Shown in pieces: positions 14,861-23,989 of a stretch of 33,129 bases of DNA (the first letter of the stretch is position 1; each line of letters begins with the position of its first letter). The notes under the pieces are model-generated. The model made no database searches. It was not told where the DNA came from and worked only from the letters and a program-made list of their open reading frames with translations. The position numbers were made by a program, and so were the translations under genes. Origin of the DNA: Bacteroidaceae bacterium (lineage in GTDB: Bacteria > Bacteroidota > Bacteroidia > Bacteroidales > Bacteroidaceae); the NCBI GenBank assembly GCA_017628845.1, contig JAGBYI010000182.1:1-33129 (forward strand), in the 5' to 3' direction.

Positions 14861-15820
14861 ATGATGATGAAGAGGCTGTTGTTGACACTGGCGATGATGC
14901 TACCCATGGTGTGGGTGGCGGCTCAGGACGATGTGGCCTTTACCAACTACTGGCAGTTCCAGAGTTTCTATAATCCTGCAGCGGCAGGACGTACGGGACT
15001 TCTGGACATAAATGCAGCCTACCGCATGGAGATGCTCGGATTTGAGGATGCGGGACAGACTATGCTGATACAGGGAGACCTGCCAATGTTCTTCGTGCCC
15101 AAGGCAGAGAGACATGGCATGGGTGCCGGATTTATGAACGATAAAATCGGTCTTTTCTCCATAAAGAGGATGTGGGTGCAGTATGCCTATCATCATCCCA
15201 TTGGCAGGAAGTATGTGCTGAGCGGCGGCTTGCGCCTGGCGCTTCTGGCCAATTCCTTCAAGGGCAGCGATGTGGACCTTGGGGAAGGTTCCTCAGATGA
15301 ATATGTGCCAACAACGGATGTAAACGGAACGGGTTTCGATATGGACTTCGGCCTGAGGTTTGAACGCAGGGGACTGTGGTATGTAGGACTCTCGGCAATG
15401 CACCTTCTTTCGCCCTCGGTATCCATGGGCGAGGACAAGCAGTACGAGATAAAGACCGCACCGGCGATATACGCCACTGGCGGCTATACGCTGAGGTTCC
15501 GCAGACCGGAATTCTCGTTGAAAACGGCAGCAATGTTCCGTACGGACATGCAGAACTGGCGTGCTGACATAAACGGCCGTCTGTGTTACGACGGGGAGAA
15601 AGGCAAGATGTATGCCGGTGTGAACTTCAGTCCTACGGTAAGCGTGGCACTGCTGTTGGGTTTCACCTTCCACGGTGTTAACATAGGGTACAGTTATGAA
15701 ATGTACACCGGAGGCATAGCGGTGCAGAATGGCACGCACGAGATACACATCGGCTACCAGATGGAGATGAACCTGACAAAGAAGGGCAAGAACAGACACC
15801 AGTCGGTAAGGTGGCTGTAG
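14861..15820 (+). CDS. porP: T9SS outer-membrane protein PorP/SprF family
   Basis: The product has 319 residues. The signal peptide spans about residues 1-22 (MMMKRLLLTLAMMLPMVWVA), and the mature part opens with the family hallmark FTNYWQFQSFYNPAAAGRTG (about residues 27-46). Alternating beta strands follow to the end, consistent with an outer-membrane barrel. In the T9SS, PorP/SprF works with the PorK/PorN ring. It is the first gene of the operon, 107 bases before gldK. Three in-frame ATGs make the exact start uncertain by two codons. A purine-rich repeat tract begins right at its TAG stop. Confidence 0.93.
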   Translation: MMMKRLLLTLAMMLPMVWVAAQDDVAFTNYWQFQSFYNPAAAGRTGLLDINAAYRMEMLGFEDAGQTMLIQGDLPMFFVPKAERHGMGAGFMNDKIGLFSIKRMWVQYAYHHPIGRKYVLSGGLRLALLANSFKGSDVDLGEGSSDEYVPTTDVNGTGFDMDFGLRFERRGLWYVGLSAMHLLSPSVSMGEDKQYEIKTAPAIYATGGYTLRFRRPEFSLKTAAMFRTDMQNWRADINGRLCYDGEKGKMYAGVNFSPTVSVALLLGFTFHGVNIGYSYEMYTGGIAVQNGTHEIHIGYQMEMNLTKKGKNRHQSVRWL

Positions 15821-15862
15821 GAAACGGAAAACGGAAAACTGGAAGGTGGAAACGGAAAACTC
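15818..15862 (+). repeat. Purine-rich GGAAAAC tract beginning at the porP stop codon
   Basis: The TAG stop continues directly into GAAACGGAAAACGGAAAACT and more such units. The orientation relative to the gene is the same as at the stops at 975 and 3016. Confidence 0.8.
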
Positions 15863-15927
15863 CGTTAGAACTTTAAAGCCTTAAAAGACCATATCCGCCT
15901 AATAAACGATAAGATTAAAACCAAGAT

Positions 15928-17379
15928 ATGACAAAGAACATGAAATCCTTGATGGCAGTGCTCGTGCTTGCTATGGCTGGCATGCTGCTTACTGCTTGTA
16001 TGGGAACCAAGAGCAATGCCATGGCCAATGGCGGAGAACTGGTTGGCGTGCGAGGCACATCGGTCGGTGAAAGCGCACCTTTTGGCATGGTGGCAGTGAA
16101 CAAGGGCAGCCTGAAGATAGGCCTTGAAGAGAACGATACTCTGTGGGGAGCCGCCTTTCCACGCAGGGACATCAGTGTGGACGGTTTCTGGATGGACCAG
16201 CACGAGGTGAGCAATGCCAAGTACAGGCAGTTTGTGATGTGGGTGCGCGACAGCATAATCCGCGAACGACTGGCAGACCCTGCCTATGGTGGCGATGAAA
16301 CCTACAAAATCGAGGAAGACCGATATGGCGAACCTGTAGCACCGCACCTGAACTGGAACAAGCCAATACCCTCGCTGCGCAAGGCCACAGAGGACGAGCT
16401 GCGAGCCATAGAGAGCGTGTATGTGACACACCCCATAGACGGTACCAAGATGCTGGATGCAAGCCAGATGAACTACCGCTACGAAATCTACGACTATGCC
16501 ATGGCGGCACAACGCAAGTATCGTCTGGACCCCAAGCAGAGAGACCTGAACACCGACAATGAGGTGGACGAGAGCGAAGTTGTGATGATCTCCAAGGACA
16601 CCGCCTGGATAGACGACGATGGCAAGATTGTCCGTCAGACCGTCACACGTCCCCTGAGCGGTCCATGGGATTTCCTGAATACATATATCGTGAACATATA
16701 TCCCGATACCACATGCTGGGTGAACGATTTTGACAATGCCGACAACGAAAGGTATATGAAGCTGTACTTCTCGCATTCCGCCTATGACGACTATCCCGTG
16801 GTGGGAGTGGACTGGGAACAGGCCAACGCCTTCTGCGCATGGCGCACAGAAATGATGAACGTGGGCATGGGAGAATATGCCAAGCACCTGCAGCGTTACC
16901 GCCTGCCGACAGAGGTGGAGTGGGAATATGCGGCGCGAGGCAAGGAAGGGCATGCCTTCCCCTGGGAGTCCAAGGAGGTGAAGAGCGACAAGGGGTGCTT
17001 CTATGCCAACTTCAAGCCCGACCGCGGAAACTATACCAAGGATGGCAGTCTGATAACATCGCGCTGCGGTATTTTCAGCGCCAACTCCAGCGGATTGTAT
17101 GACATGGCAGGCAATGTGGCCGAGTGGACGAGTACCGTATATACCGAAGCCGGTGTGGAGGCCATGAGCGACATGAACCCGGAACTGAAGTACAACGCTG
17201 CATTGGAGGACCCCTATCGCCTGAAGAAGAAATCGGTTCGTGGCGGTTCGTGGAAAGACCCTGAAAGCATGATACGTTCGGCATGGCGCAGTTACGAATA
17301 CCAGAACCAGCCACGTAGTTTCATAGGTTTCCGTTGTGTGAGAAGTATGGTGGCGGACAATGCAAGGCCTAAGAAATGA
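15928..17379 (+). CDS. gldK: T9SS ring lipoprotein GldK/PorK
   Basis: The product has 483 residues. The lipoprotein signal ends LLTAC with the lipidated cysteine at C24. The rest is a formylglycine-generating-enzyme-like fold: a DGFWMDQHEVSNAKYRQFV segment near residue 88, PVVGVDWEQANAFCAWR, YRLPTEVEWEYAARG, YDMAGNVAEWTS and the closing RSFIGFRCV. In the T9SS this fold is structural: PorK and PorN form the large periplasmic ring attached to the outer membrane. The size is normal. It lies 69 bases before gldL, a gap that holds an ACACCTTAT motif. There is no SD (leader AAAACCAAGAT). Confidence 0.96.
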   Translation: MTKNMKSLMAVLVLAMAGMLLTACMGTKSNAMANGGELVGVRGTSVGESAPFGMVAVNKGSLKIGLEENDTLWGAAFPRRDISVDGFWMDQHEVSNAKYRQFVMWVRDSIIRERLADPAYGGDETYKIEEDRYGEPVAPHLNWNKPIPSLRKATEDELRAIESVYVTHPIDGTKMLDASQMNYRYEIYDYAMAAQRKYRLDPKQRDLNTDNEVDESEVVMISKDTAWIDDDGKIVRQTVTRPLSGPWDFLNTYIVNIYPDTTCWVNDFDNADNERYMKLYFSHSAYDDYPVVGVDWEQANAFCAWRTEMMNVGMGEYAKHLQRYRLPTEVEWEYAARGKEGHAFPWESKEVKSDKGCFYANFKPDRGNYTKDGSLITSRCGIFSANSSGLYDMAGNVAEWTSTVYTEAGVEAMSDMNPELKYNAALEDPYRLKKKSVRGGSWKDPESMIRSAWRSYEYQNQPRSFIGFRCVRSMVADNARPKK

Positions 17380-17386
17380 CAGCACA

Positions 17387-17405
17387 CACCTTATTTATTA
17401 TATAG
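17387..17405 (+). repeat. AT-rich ACACCTTAT motif, copy 2
   Basis: ACACCTTATTTATTATATA followed by GGG starts eight bases after the gldK stop. CCT-(T)-AT can pair with ATAGG, leaving one bulged T. It is nearly identical to the motif after the surface protein gene. Confidence 0.6.
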
Positions 17406-17448
17406 GGAGACAAACAAGAACATTAACCTAAAACAAAATTAGAATATC

Positions 17449-18276
17449 ATGTTTATCATATACAAGATCCAGAAATGGATGGACACAATGGCAGGGCAGA
17501 CGTTCATGCAGTATGCATATAGTTGGGGTGCCGCAATCGTTATCCTCGGTACACTTTTCAAACTGACACACCTGCCCGGAGCCAATCTGATGCTTTTCAT
17601 AGGTATGGGAACCGAGGTGCTTGTATTCGTACTGTCAGGTTTCGAGCGTGTAACGGAAAGGTTGGATGAGTCTGGAACTGCAACCACCCAACAGGCAGTA
17701 GCCCCTCAGGGAAGTACTGTAATTGTTGGTGCCGGCACACCTGTGCCACCTGCTTCGGGTGTGGTGATAGGCAATCCCGTCGCAAACTTGGATCCCGAAG
17801 CCTTGGCCCACGGTGCCGCCCTCAGTGCAGCAGCTGCCAATTTGGCCAGTGCCGGCCAGGCTGCCGCAGAGGCACAGCTGGCATTGTCGCAGTTGAAGTC
17901 CGGAGGTTTGTCCGTAGATCCCGCCCAGATTAAGGCCACTGACCCGGCGGCAATAGAAGAGGCTGTGAAGAACTATGCCGAGGAACTGACCGAACTGACC
18001 GAGGTACTCTCCAGAGTGAAGGCCCAGGCAGCACGCATGAGTACCGACAGTGAGGAGATGGAGAACCTGAACCGCACACTGACAGGCATAGCTACAGTGT
18101 ATGAACTGCAGTTGCGCAACATCAGCAAGCAGGTGAGCACCATAGAGCAGATAGATGAGCAGACACGCAGGATGGCAGGTCAGATAGAGGAACTGAACAA
18201 GGTGTATGCACGCATGATACAGGCACTGACCGTGAACATGGGCGTGGCTCCTGCCCCCTCTGCCTCTGCCGAGTGA
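17449..18276 (+). CDS. gldL: T9SS inner-membrane motor protein GldL/PorL
   Basis: The product has 275 residues. Two transmembrane helices (about residues 23-39 and 46-64) flank a short KLTHLPG turn. E56 in the second helix lies where the conserved membrane glutamate implicated in proton-driven rotation is expected. The cytoplasmic part has an Ala/Pro/Gly-rich linker (about residues 85-165), then coiled-coil helices (about 165-265). With GldM it forms the proton-motive-force motor that powers the T9SS. The linker makes it longer than the roughly 215-residue Flavobacterium protein. It is followed by gldM after 33 bases. Confidence 0.95.
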   Translation: MFIIYKIQKWMDTMAGQTFMQYAYSWGAAIVILGTLFKLTHLPGANLMLFIGMGTEVLVFVLSGFERVTERLDESGTATTQQAVAPQGSTVIVGAGTPVPPASGVVIGNPVANLDPEALAHGAALSAAAANLASAGQAAAEAQLALSQLKSGGLSVDPAQIKATDPAAIEEAVKNYAEELTELTEVLSRVKAQAARMSTDSEEMENLNRTLTGIATVYELQLRNISKQVSTIEQIDEQTRRMAGQIEELNKVYARMIQALTVNMGVAPAPSASAE

Positions 18277-18309
18277 AAGAAGTTCCGGTGAAACCGAAGA
18301 AATGATATC

Positions 18310-19863
18310 ATGGGAAAGATAATAAAGAAGAAGATTTCGCCACGTCAGAAGATGATAAACCTGATGTACGTAGTGCTGATGGCCATGCTGGCCCTGAATG
18401 TCAGCAGCGATGTACTGAAGGGATTTGTGATGGTGGACGAGAAACTGACCCTGAGTACGGAGAACTCCGCCCGAGTGAACGAGGAAGTGTACAAGCGCTT
18501 TGAGCAGCAGTACAAGGCCAACCCTACGAAGGTGAAGGTGTGGTACGACAAGGCACAGACTGTACGTGGCATGACGGACTCCCTCTATGCGTTGCTGGAT
18601 GAACTGAAACTGAGTATAGTGAAGAAAAGCGACGGCAAGGATGCCGACGTACACAATATACGCAACAAGGAGGACCTGGAAGCAGCCACCCAGGTGATGC
18701 TGGCCCCCGTAACGGGCCGCGGCAAAGAACTGCATGGAGCGATAGAGGATTATCGCGGTCGCATAGTGGGAATGCTTACCGACGAGGCACAGCGCAATCT
18801 GGTGGCAAGCAACCTGAATACGGATGTGCCGAAGGAAGCACGCATTATGGGCAAGAACTGGCAGGAGTACATGTTCGAGTCCATGCCCACAGCAGCCGCC
18901 GTGACGCTGCTGACGAAACTGCAGAGCGACATACGCTATGCCGAGGGTCAGGTGCTGCACGACCTAGTGACAAACATAGACGTAAAGGACATAAGGGTGA
19001 ACAGGCTCAGCGCCTACGTTATTCCCAGCAGTCGTACTGTGGTACAGGGCGGAAAGTTCTCGGCACAGATAATAATGGCAGCCGTGGACACGACAAGACA
19101 CCCCGTTATCTACATAGGCGGAAAGGCCATAGACAATGAGGAGGGAATATATGAAACCATCTGTACGAGAACCGGCGACTTCACCCTGAGGGGATACATG
19201 GAAACGCAGGACGGCGAGGGAAGAACCGTGAAGCGCGACTTCGAGCAGCAGTACACGGTGGTGGCCCCCAGTGCCACGGTGAGTGCCGACATTATGAACG
19301 TGCTGTATGCAGGATATGACAACCCCATGAGCGTGAGCGTGCCAGGTGTACCCACCAGCCAGGTGAGCCTGAGCATGACGGGTGGAACACTGAAACAGAC
19401 AGCCCCCGGCAAGTATGTTGCCGTGCCCACAAATGTGGGCGGTGAGGCCGAGTTTACAGTATCGGCACGCCAGGAGGGACGTACTCAGGTGATGGGCAAG
19501 TTCACCTACAGGGTGCGCAAACTGCCCGATCCCACCGCCTACATACCAATGGGCGACAGCCACTTCATGGGAGGTAAGATAGGCAAGCAACAGTTGATGG
19601 CAGTCTCTGGAATAGGAGCAGCTATAGACGACGGGCTGCTGAACATACCTTTCAGCGTGAAAGGCTTTGAAACCGTGTTCTTCGACAACTTGGGCAATGC
19701 GGTTCCCGAAGTGAGCAACGGTGCCTCCTTTACCGACAGGCAGAAGAACATGATGCGCAGTCTGTCCAGGGGAAAGCGCTTCTTCATAACGAAGATACGT
19801 GCACAGGGCCCCGATGGACTGGAGCGAACCCTGAACGGAGCGCTGGAAGTGATAGTGAACTGA
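18310..19863 (+). CDS. gldM: T9SS motor/shaft protein GldM/PorM
   Basis: The product has 517 residues, the usual length. The basic N-terminus with SPRQKMINLMYVVLMAMLAL (about residues 10-29) is the single transmembrane helix and the family's signature. The periplasmic part is long, first helical (about 40-215) and then beta-rich Ig-like domains ending in LERTLNGALEVIVN. Dimeric GldM/PorM spans the periplasm and couples the GldL motor to the PorK/PorN ring. It sits 34 bases before gldN. Confidence 0.96.
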   Translation: MGKIIKKKISPRQKMINLMYVVLMAMLALNVSSDVLKGFVMVDEKLTLSTENSARVNEEVYKRFEQQYKANPTKVKVWYDKAQTVRGMTDSLYALLDELKLSIVKKSDGKDADVHNIRNKEDLEAATQVMLAPVTGRGKELHGAIEDYRGRIVGMLTDEAQRNLVASNLNTDVPKEARIMGKNWQEYMFESMPTAAAVTLLTKLQSDIRYAEGQVLHDLVTNIDVKDIRVNRLSAYVIPSSRTVVQGGKFSAQIIMAAVDTTRHPVIYIGGKAIDNEEGIYETICTRTGDFTLRGYMETQDGEGRTVKRDFEQQYTVVAPSATVSADIMNVLYAGYDNPMSVSVPGVPTSQVSLSMTGGTLKQTAPGKYVAVPTNVGGEAEFTVSARQEGRTQVMGKFTYRVRKLPDPTAYIPMGDSHFMGGKIGKQQLMAVSGIGAAIDDGLLNIPFSVKGFETVFFDNLGNAVPEVSNGASFTDRQKNMMRSLSRGKRFFITKIRAQGPDGLERTLNGALEVIVN

Positions 19864-19897
19864 TAATACGTAAACAAAGATATATATATAAGGATAT

Positions 19898-20962
19898 ATG
19901 AAACGACTGTTTCTGATACTGATGGTGGCAGGTCTCGCCGCAGGTCTGTACGCACAGCCTGCCAAGCGCAGAGTGACAAACAGCAATGCCGCCGCAAAAC
20001 GAGGTACTGCTGCCCGGAATACCAACACCGACCGTGCCGCACTGCTGTTTCCCGTGAAGCAGGCCATGCCCGAGGACGTGGTGTGGAAACGAGATGTTTA
20101 CCGCACGCTGGACCTGACCAAGGATGCCAACGCCCCACTGTACTATCCCGTGGAACCGCGAGGCAGGCAGGTGAACCTGTTTACCTATGTATTCCATCTG
20201 ATGCTCTCCGGCAGGGTGAATGCCTATACTTACAAACTGGATGGTGTGGAGAGTTTTGACAAGAAGGACAGAATGGAAGTACGCGATGTGCTGGACAGAT
20301 ACAGCATATACTATGAGGAGAAGGATGGCAAGTTCGTGGTTGAGAACAACGATGTGCCTTCGGCCGAGGTGACGCGCTACTATATAAAGGAAAGCGTGTA
20401 CCTGGACCAGAGGACCGGCACATTCTCCACCAAGGTGACGGCAATCTGCCCCGTGCTGATGCGCGGAGCCGACGAGTTCGGAAGCGAAGCCACGCCCTAT
20501 CCCCTGTTCTGGTTGAACTACGACGAGGTGGCACCATGGCTGAGCCGCCTGCCCATAATGGCAAGCAACCTGAACAACGTGACAAACATGACGGCCGACG
20601 ACTACTTTGCCATGAACCGTTATGACGGCAAGATATACAAGACCAACAACATGCAGGGAACGGCACTGGCAAACTACTGCAAGACCGACTCTGCCATGCT
20701 GAAGGAACAGAAGCGTATAGAGAAGGAGATATATGACTTTGAGGAAGGTGTGTGGGGACACATGAGCAAGGAGGACAGCATAAAGGCTGCACGTGAAGAC
20801 AGCATACGCATAGCCAAGGAAGGTCCCAAGGCCAAGAAGAGCACTTCCAGACGCTCCTCGGACGGTGGCACGCAGGCTAAGGTGAAGACACCCAAGCAGA
20901 AGAGCACTGGCGGCAGCGGTAGCAGTGCCCCACGTGTGAGTGTGCGCAGGCAGAGACGATAA
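19898..20962 (+). CDS. gldN: T9SS ring protein GldN/PorN
   Basis: The product has 354 residues. The signal peptide ends AAGLYAQ (about residue 21). The core has VVWKRDVYRTLDLTKDANAPLYYP without its last four residues, the DRYSIYYEE region and CPVLMRGADEFGSEATPYPL, as expected of GldN/PorN. The C-terminal tail (from about residue 305) is low-complexity, basic and Ser/Gly/Lys-rich, and is probably disordered. GldN binds GldK in the periplasmic ring. Only a weak AAGGA lies before the ATG. Confidence 0.95.
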   Translation: MKRLFLILMVAGLAAGLYAQPAKRRVTNSNAAAKRGTAARNTNTDRAALLFPVKQAMPEDVVWKRDVYRTLDLTKDANAPLYYPVEPRGRQVNLFTYVFHLMLSGRVNAYTYKLDGVESFDKKDRMEVRDVLDRYSIYYEEKDGKFVVENNDVPSAEVTRYYIKESVYLDQRTGTFSTKVTAICPVLMRGADEFGSEATPYPLFWLNYDEVAPWLSRLPIMASNLNNVTNMTADDYFAMNRYDGKIYKTNNMQGTALANYCKTDSAMLKEQKRIEKEIYDFEEGVWGHMSKEDSIKAAREDSIRIAKEGPKAKKSTSRRSSDGGTQAKVKTPKQKSTGGSGSSAPRVSVRRQRR

Positions 20963-20997
20963 AACCAGAAACACAAACCCTAAAAACGTAATAGAGT

Positions 20998-21597
20998 ATG
21001 AAGAGAATGTGCTTTGTGGCAGCGATGCTGCTTTCAGTGGTGTCCATGCACGCCCAGTTCAGATGGGGTGTGGAGGCAGGTGCGAATTTCAACAGCCTGA
21101 GTTTCAGCAGTGATATGTTCAAGAGCGGAAACCGTGCCGGTTTCTTTATCGGCCCTAAGGTGGATGTGAAGATTCCCCTGCTGGGATTCGGAGCCGACGC
21201 TTCGCTGCTGTATAGTCTGAACAGCGTGAATGTGCAGGCCGCCGGTGTGGACAAAAGCAAGAACCTCTCTTATCTGGAGATACCCATGAACGTGAGATAT
21301 GCCTTCAGTTTCAAGGTTATCTCCCTGTATCTGGCCACGGGTCCGCAGTTCAATTACTGCATGAGCACGGACGAGACAATCGCATCGCTGTACGGTGCTG
21401 CCGAGGGAGGCATAAACCGTTCTACATGGGGCTGGAATGTGGGAGCCGGTGTGGAAATACTGAAGCACCTGCAGGTGGGAGTTACCTATACCATCCCCAT
21501 CAGCGACAACGGTAATCTGGAACTCAGCGACGTTTCCAACGTGTTCTCTAACTACAAGCAGAAAACCGTGAAACTGCGTTTGGCATACATGTTCTGA
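20998..21597 (+). CDS. Small outer-membrane beta-barrel (porin-like) protein
   Basis: The product has 199 residues. The signal peptide ends SMHAQ (about residue 19). Alternating hydrophobic strands follow, with the FRWGVEAGANFNSLSFSS opening typical of the Bacteroidota outer-membrane beta-barrel family (PF13568-like) and an aromatic C-terminal end (LRLAYMF) typical of BAM substrates. It lies 35 bases after gldN and 20 before priA, so it is probably cotranscribed with the T9SS genes. It resembles PorT in general type, but I cannot distinguish PorT from a generic barrel. A T9SS accessory role is inference from position. Confidence 0.85.
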   Translation: MKRMCFVAAMLLSVVSMHAQFRWGVEAGANFNSLSFSSDMFKSGNRAGFFIGPKVDVKIPLLGFGADASLLYSLNSVNVQAAGVDKSKNLSYLEIPMNVRYAFSFKVISLYLATGPQFNYCMSTDETIASLYGAAEGGINRSTWGWNVGAGVEILKHLQVGVTYTIPISDNGNLELSDVSNVFSNYKQKTVKLRLAYMF

Positions 21598-21606
21598 CGA
21601 AGCGAC

Positions 21607-21612
21607 AGGAGG
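21607..21612 (+). promoter_or_regulatory. Canonical Shine-Dalgarno AGGAGG before priA
   Basis: AGGAGG lies five bases before the ATG at 21618. Most genes in this window lack such a site, and Bacteroidota generally do not depend on one. Confidence 0.7.
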
Positions 21613-21617
21613 CATAG

Positions 21618-23909
21618 ATGTTTGCAGACTGTGTAGTCCCCCTCCCCCTTGAGGGAGTTTTCACATACAAGGTACCTGCCCACTTGGACCGACTGGTCCA
21701 GGTGGGTTGTCGCGTGAATGTACCCTTCGGGCAGAAGAAACAGTATGCCGCCTTGGTGACAAGACTGCACGAGGAGAAACCCGAATACGAGACAAAGGAC
21801 ATACTGGCCGTTCTGGATGAGGAACGGATGCTCCTTCCTGGGCAGTACAGACTGTGGCAATGGGTGGCAGAGTACTATATGTGCACCGTGGGAGAGGTGT
21901 ACAAAGCCGCTATACCCTCTGGACTGAAGGAAAAGGACGGCAAGGTGTGCTACCGGCCGAGAACGGTGGACTGCGTGCGTCTGGCGGAAAAGTATTTTGA
22001 CGCTGCCGGACTGAACTCCGCCCTGGCATCGATGAGGGCAACTCCAAAGCAGCAGCTGCTGCTGATGCGCTACATAGAACTGGCAGGGGTGAATGCCGCA
22101 CTGACGGTGAACAACCCCTGTGTGCTGAAGGAGATAACGCGCGAGGAACTGCTTAAGGCAACGGGCTGTTCGCCCTCGGTGCTGAAGGCAGCGTGCGAAA
22201 GGGGATTGCTGGAAGAGTACGAAAAGACTGTGGACAGGATACCGACCTCCGGCATACCGGCTGAACTTGTACTGCAACCATTGTCCGATGCCCAGCAGAC
22301 GGCGATGAACAGTATCCGCGCGGCATGGGAGGAGAAAGACGTTTGTCTGCTGCATGGGGTAACCTCAAGCGGCAAGACGGAAATATACATACACCTGATA
22401 AACGAGGTGCTGGCGCAGGGGCGGCAGGTGCTGTATATGCTGCCCGAGATAGTGCTGACGAGCCAGTTGACGGACAGGCTGAGAAAGGTGTTCGGAGACA
22501 GGTTGGGAGTGTACCACAGCCGCTACACGGATGCCGAGAGGGTGGAGGTGTACCGCAAGCAGGTTTCTGGCAATCCGTATGACATTATCGTGGGTGTGAG
22601 GAGCAGCGTGCTGCTGCCGTTCCACAACCTGGGCATGGTGATAATAGACGAAGAGCACGAGACCAGTTTCAAACAGACTGAACCAGCCCCGAGGTACCAT
22701 GCACGCAACGTGGCGCTGGTGATGGCCAGGATGGCAGGTGCCAAGACCCTGCTGGGCACGGCAACCCCCTCGTTGGAATCATACGGCAATGCTGTGACAG
22801 GAAAATACGGCTATGTGCCCCTGACAACGAGATACGGCAATGTGTGCCTGCCCGAAGTGGAGGTGGTGGATATTGCCGAACTGAAGCGCAAGAAACTGAT
22901 GAACGGACCATTCTCGCCCCTACTGCTGAAGGAAATAAGGCAGGCACTGGAGAGGAGAGAACAGGTAATCCTGTTTCAGAACAGGCGAGGCTTTGCACCC
23001 GTGGTGGAATGCCATGTGTGCGGCTGGACTCCACAGTGTCCGCACTGCGACGTGAGCCTGACATTCCATAAGCGAACCAACCAATTGACATGCCACTACT
23101 GTGGTTTCTCCGCTCCGCTCCCCCAGCGCTGCCCACAATGTGATGCCGACCGCCTGAGCGGCAAAGGCTATGGTACGGAACGCATAGAGGATGTACTGGA
23201 AAACCTTTTCCCCGAGGCGCGGATGGCAAGGATGGACTTGGATACCACTCGCAGCCGCAGCGCCTACGAAAGTATAATAAAGGGATTCCAGCGAGGCGAC
23301 ACCGACATACTGATAGGAACGCAGATGGTGACAAAGGGACTGGACTTCAGAAAGGTTAGCGTGGTGGGCATACTGAATGCCAGCACCATGCTGAACCAGC
23401 CGGACTTCAGAAGTTACGAAAGAGCCTATCAGATGATGACGCAGGTGGCTGGACGTGCCGGACGCTCGGCAGGTCCGGCAGGTCAAGGCGTAAGGCCAGG
23501 CCGTGTGATACTGCAGGTGCATGATGCCAAACAGCCTACGGTGATGCAGGTGGTGAGGGGAGACTACGAAGCGATGTTCCGCACGCAGATGGAGGAAAGA
23601 CGCCTGTTTTCGTATCCTCCGGTGTGCCGTCTGATATATGTGTATATGAAGCACAGGGACGAAACAGTCCTGGAACATCTGGCAGAGGAGATGGCTGCTC
23701 TGCTGAGACAAGTGTTCGGACACCGCGTGCTGGGACCTGACATGCCGCCCATAGCCCGTGTGCAGGCCATGTATATAAGAAAGGTGTGCCTGAAACTGGA
23801 ACTTGCCGCCAATATGGCAGAGGCACGCCGTCGGCTGCAGGAAATACAGAAGTACATGACGGCTAAGACGGAGTACAAGTCGGCAGTGATGTACTACGAC
23901 GTGGACTGA
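21618..23909 (+). CDS. priA: Primosomal protein N' (replication restart helicase PriA)
   Basis: The product has 763 residues, near the usual length. The N-terminal DNA-binding part (FADCVVPLPLEGVFTYKVP) is followed by a superfamily 2 helicase core. Its Walker A is GVTSSGKT (G247-T254) and its Walker B/DEEH box is D344-E-E-H347. The zinc-binding module has eight cysteines (C465, C468, C474, C477, C492, C495, C505, C508). Later helicase motifs include GTQMVTKGLDF and QVAGRAGR. PriA reloads the replisome at stalled forks. It starts 20 bases after the barrel gene, with a strong SD, so it is probably transcribed with the T9SS operon but with its own translation signal. Confidence 0.97.
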   Translation: MFADCVVPLPLEGVFTYKVPAHLDRLVQVGCRVNVPFGQKKQYAALVTRLHEEKPEYETKDILAVLDEERMLLPGQYRLWQWVAEYYMCTVGEVYKAAIPSGLKEKDGKVCYRPRTVDCVRLAEKYFDAAGLNSALASMRATPKQQLLLMRYIELAGVNAALTVNNPCVLKEITREELLKATGCSPSVLKAACERGLLEEYEKTVDRIPTSGIPAELVLQPLSDAQQTAMNSIRAAWEEKDVCLLHGVTSSGKTEIYIHLINEVLAQGRQVLYMLPEIVLTSQLTDRLRKVFGDRLGVYHSRYTDAERVEVYRKQVSGNPYDIIVGVRSSVLLPFHNLGMVIIDEEHETSFKQTEPAPRYHARNVALVMARMAGAKTLLGTATPSLESYGNAVTGKYGYVPLTTRYGNVCLPEVEVVDIAELKRKKLMNGPFSPLLLKEIRQALERREQVILFQNRRGFAPVVECHVCGWTPQCPHCDVSLTFHKRTNQLTCHYCGFSAPLPQRCPQCDADRLSGKGYGTERIEDVLENLFPEARMARMDLDTTRSRSAYESIIKGFQRGDTDILIGTQMVTKGLDFRKVSVVGILNASTMLNQPDFRSYERAYQMMTQVAGRAGRSAGPAGQGVRPGRVILQVHDAKQPTVMQVVRGDYEAMFRTQMEERRLFSYPPVCRLIYVYMKHRDETVLEHLAEEMAALLRQVFGHRVLGPDMPPIARVQAMYIRKVCLKLELAANMAEARRRLQEIQKYMTAKTEYKSAVMYYDVD

Positions 23910-23943
23910 CACCGTTTTTGTGGCCTCGGGACGTCAAGCCTCG

Positions 23944-23989
23944 GTCCTCGGGAGGACCGAAGGCCGTCCTCCCGAGGGCTTATTTTTTC
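23944..23989. terminator. Two-way terminator between priA and the HD phosphohydrolase gene
   Basis: A 12-bp perfect stem, CCTCGGGAGGAC (23946-23957)/GTCCTCCCGAGG (23966-23977), has an eight-base loop and is followed on the plus strand by TTATTTTTT. It lies between convergent genes and abuts the TAA stop of the minus-strand gene, so it probably serves both. Confidence 0.88.

Noticed and set aside
15865-17385. 506-codon open frame on the minus strand opposite gldK
   Set aside because: It is an antisense shadow caused by codon bias in gldK; the translation has no family features and gldK is certain.
17635-20974. Long minus-strand open frames opposite gldL, gldM and gldN
   Set aside because: Same antisense effect; the plus-strand genes are recognised members of conserved families.
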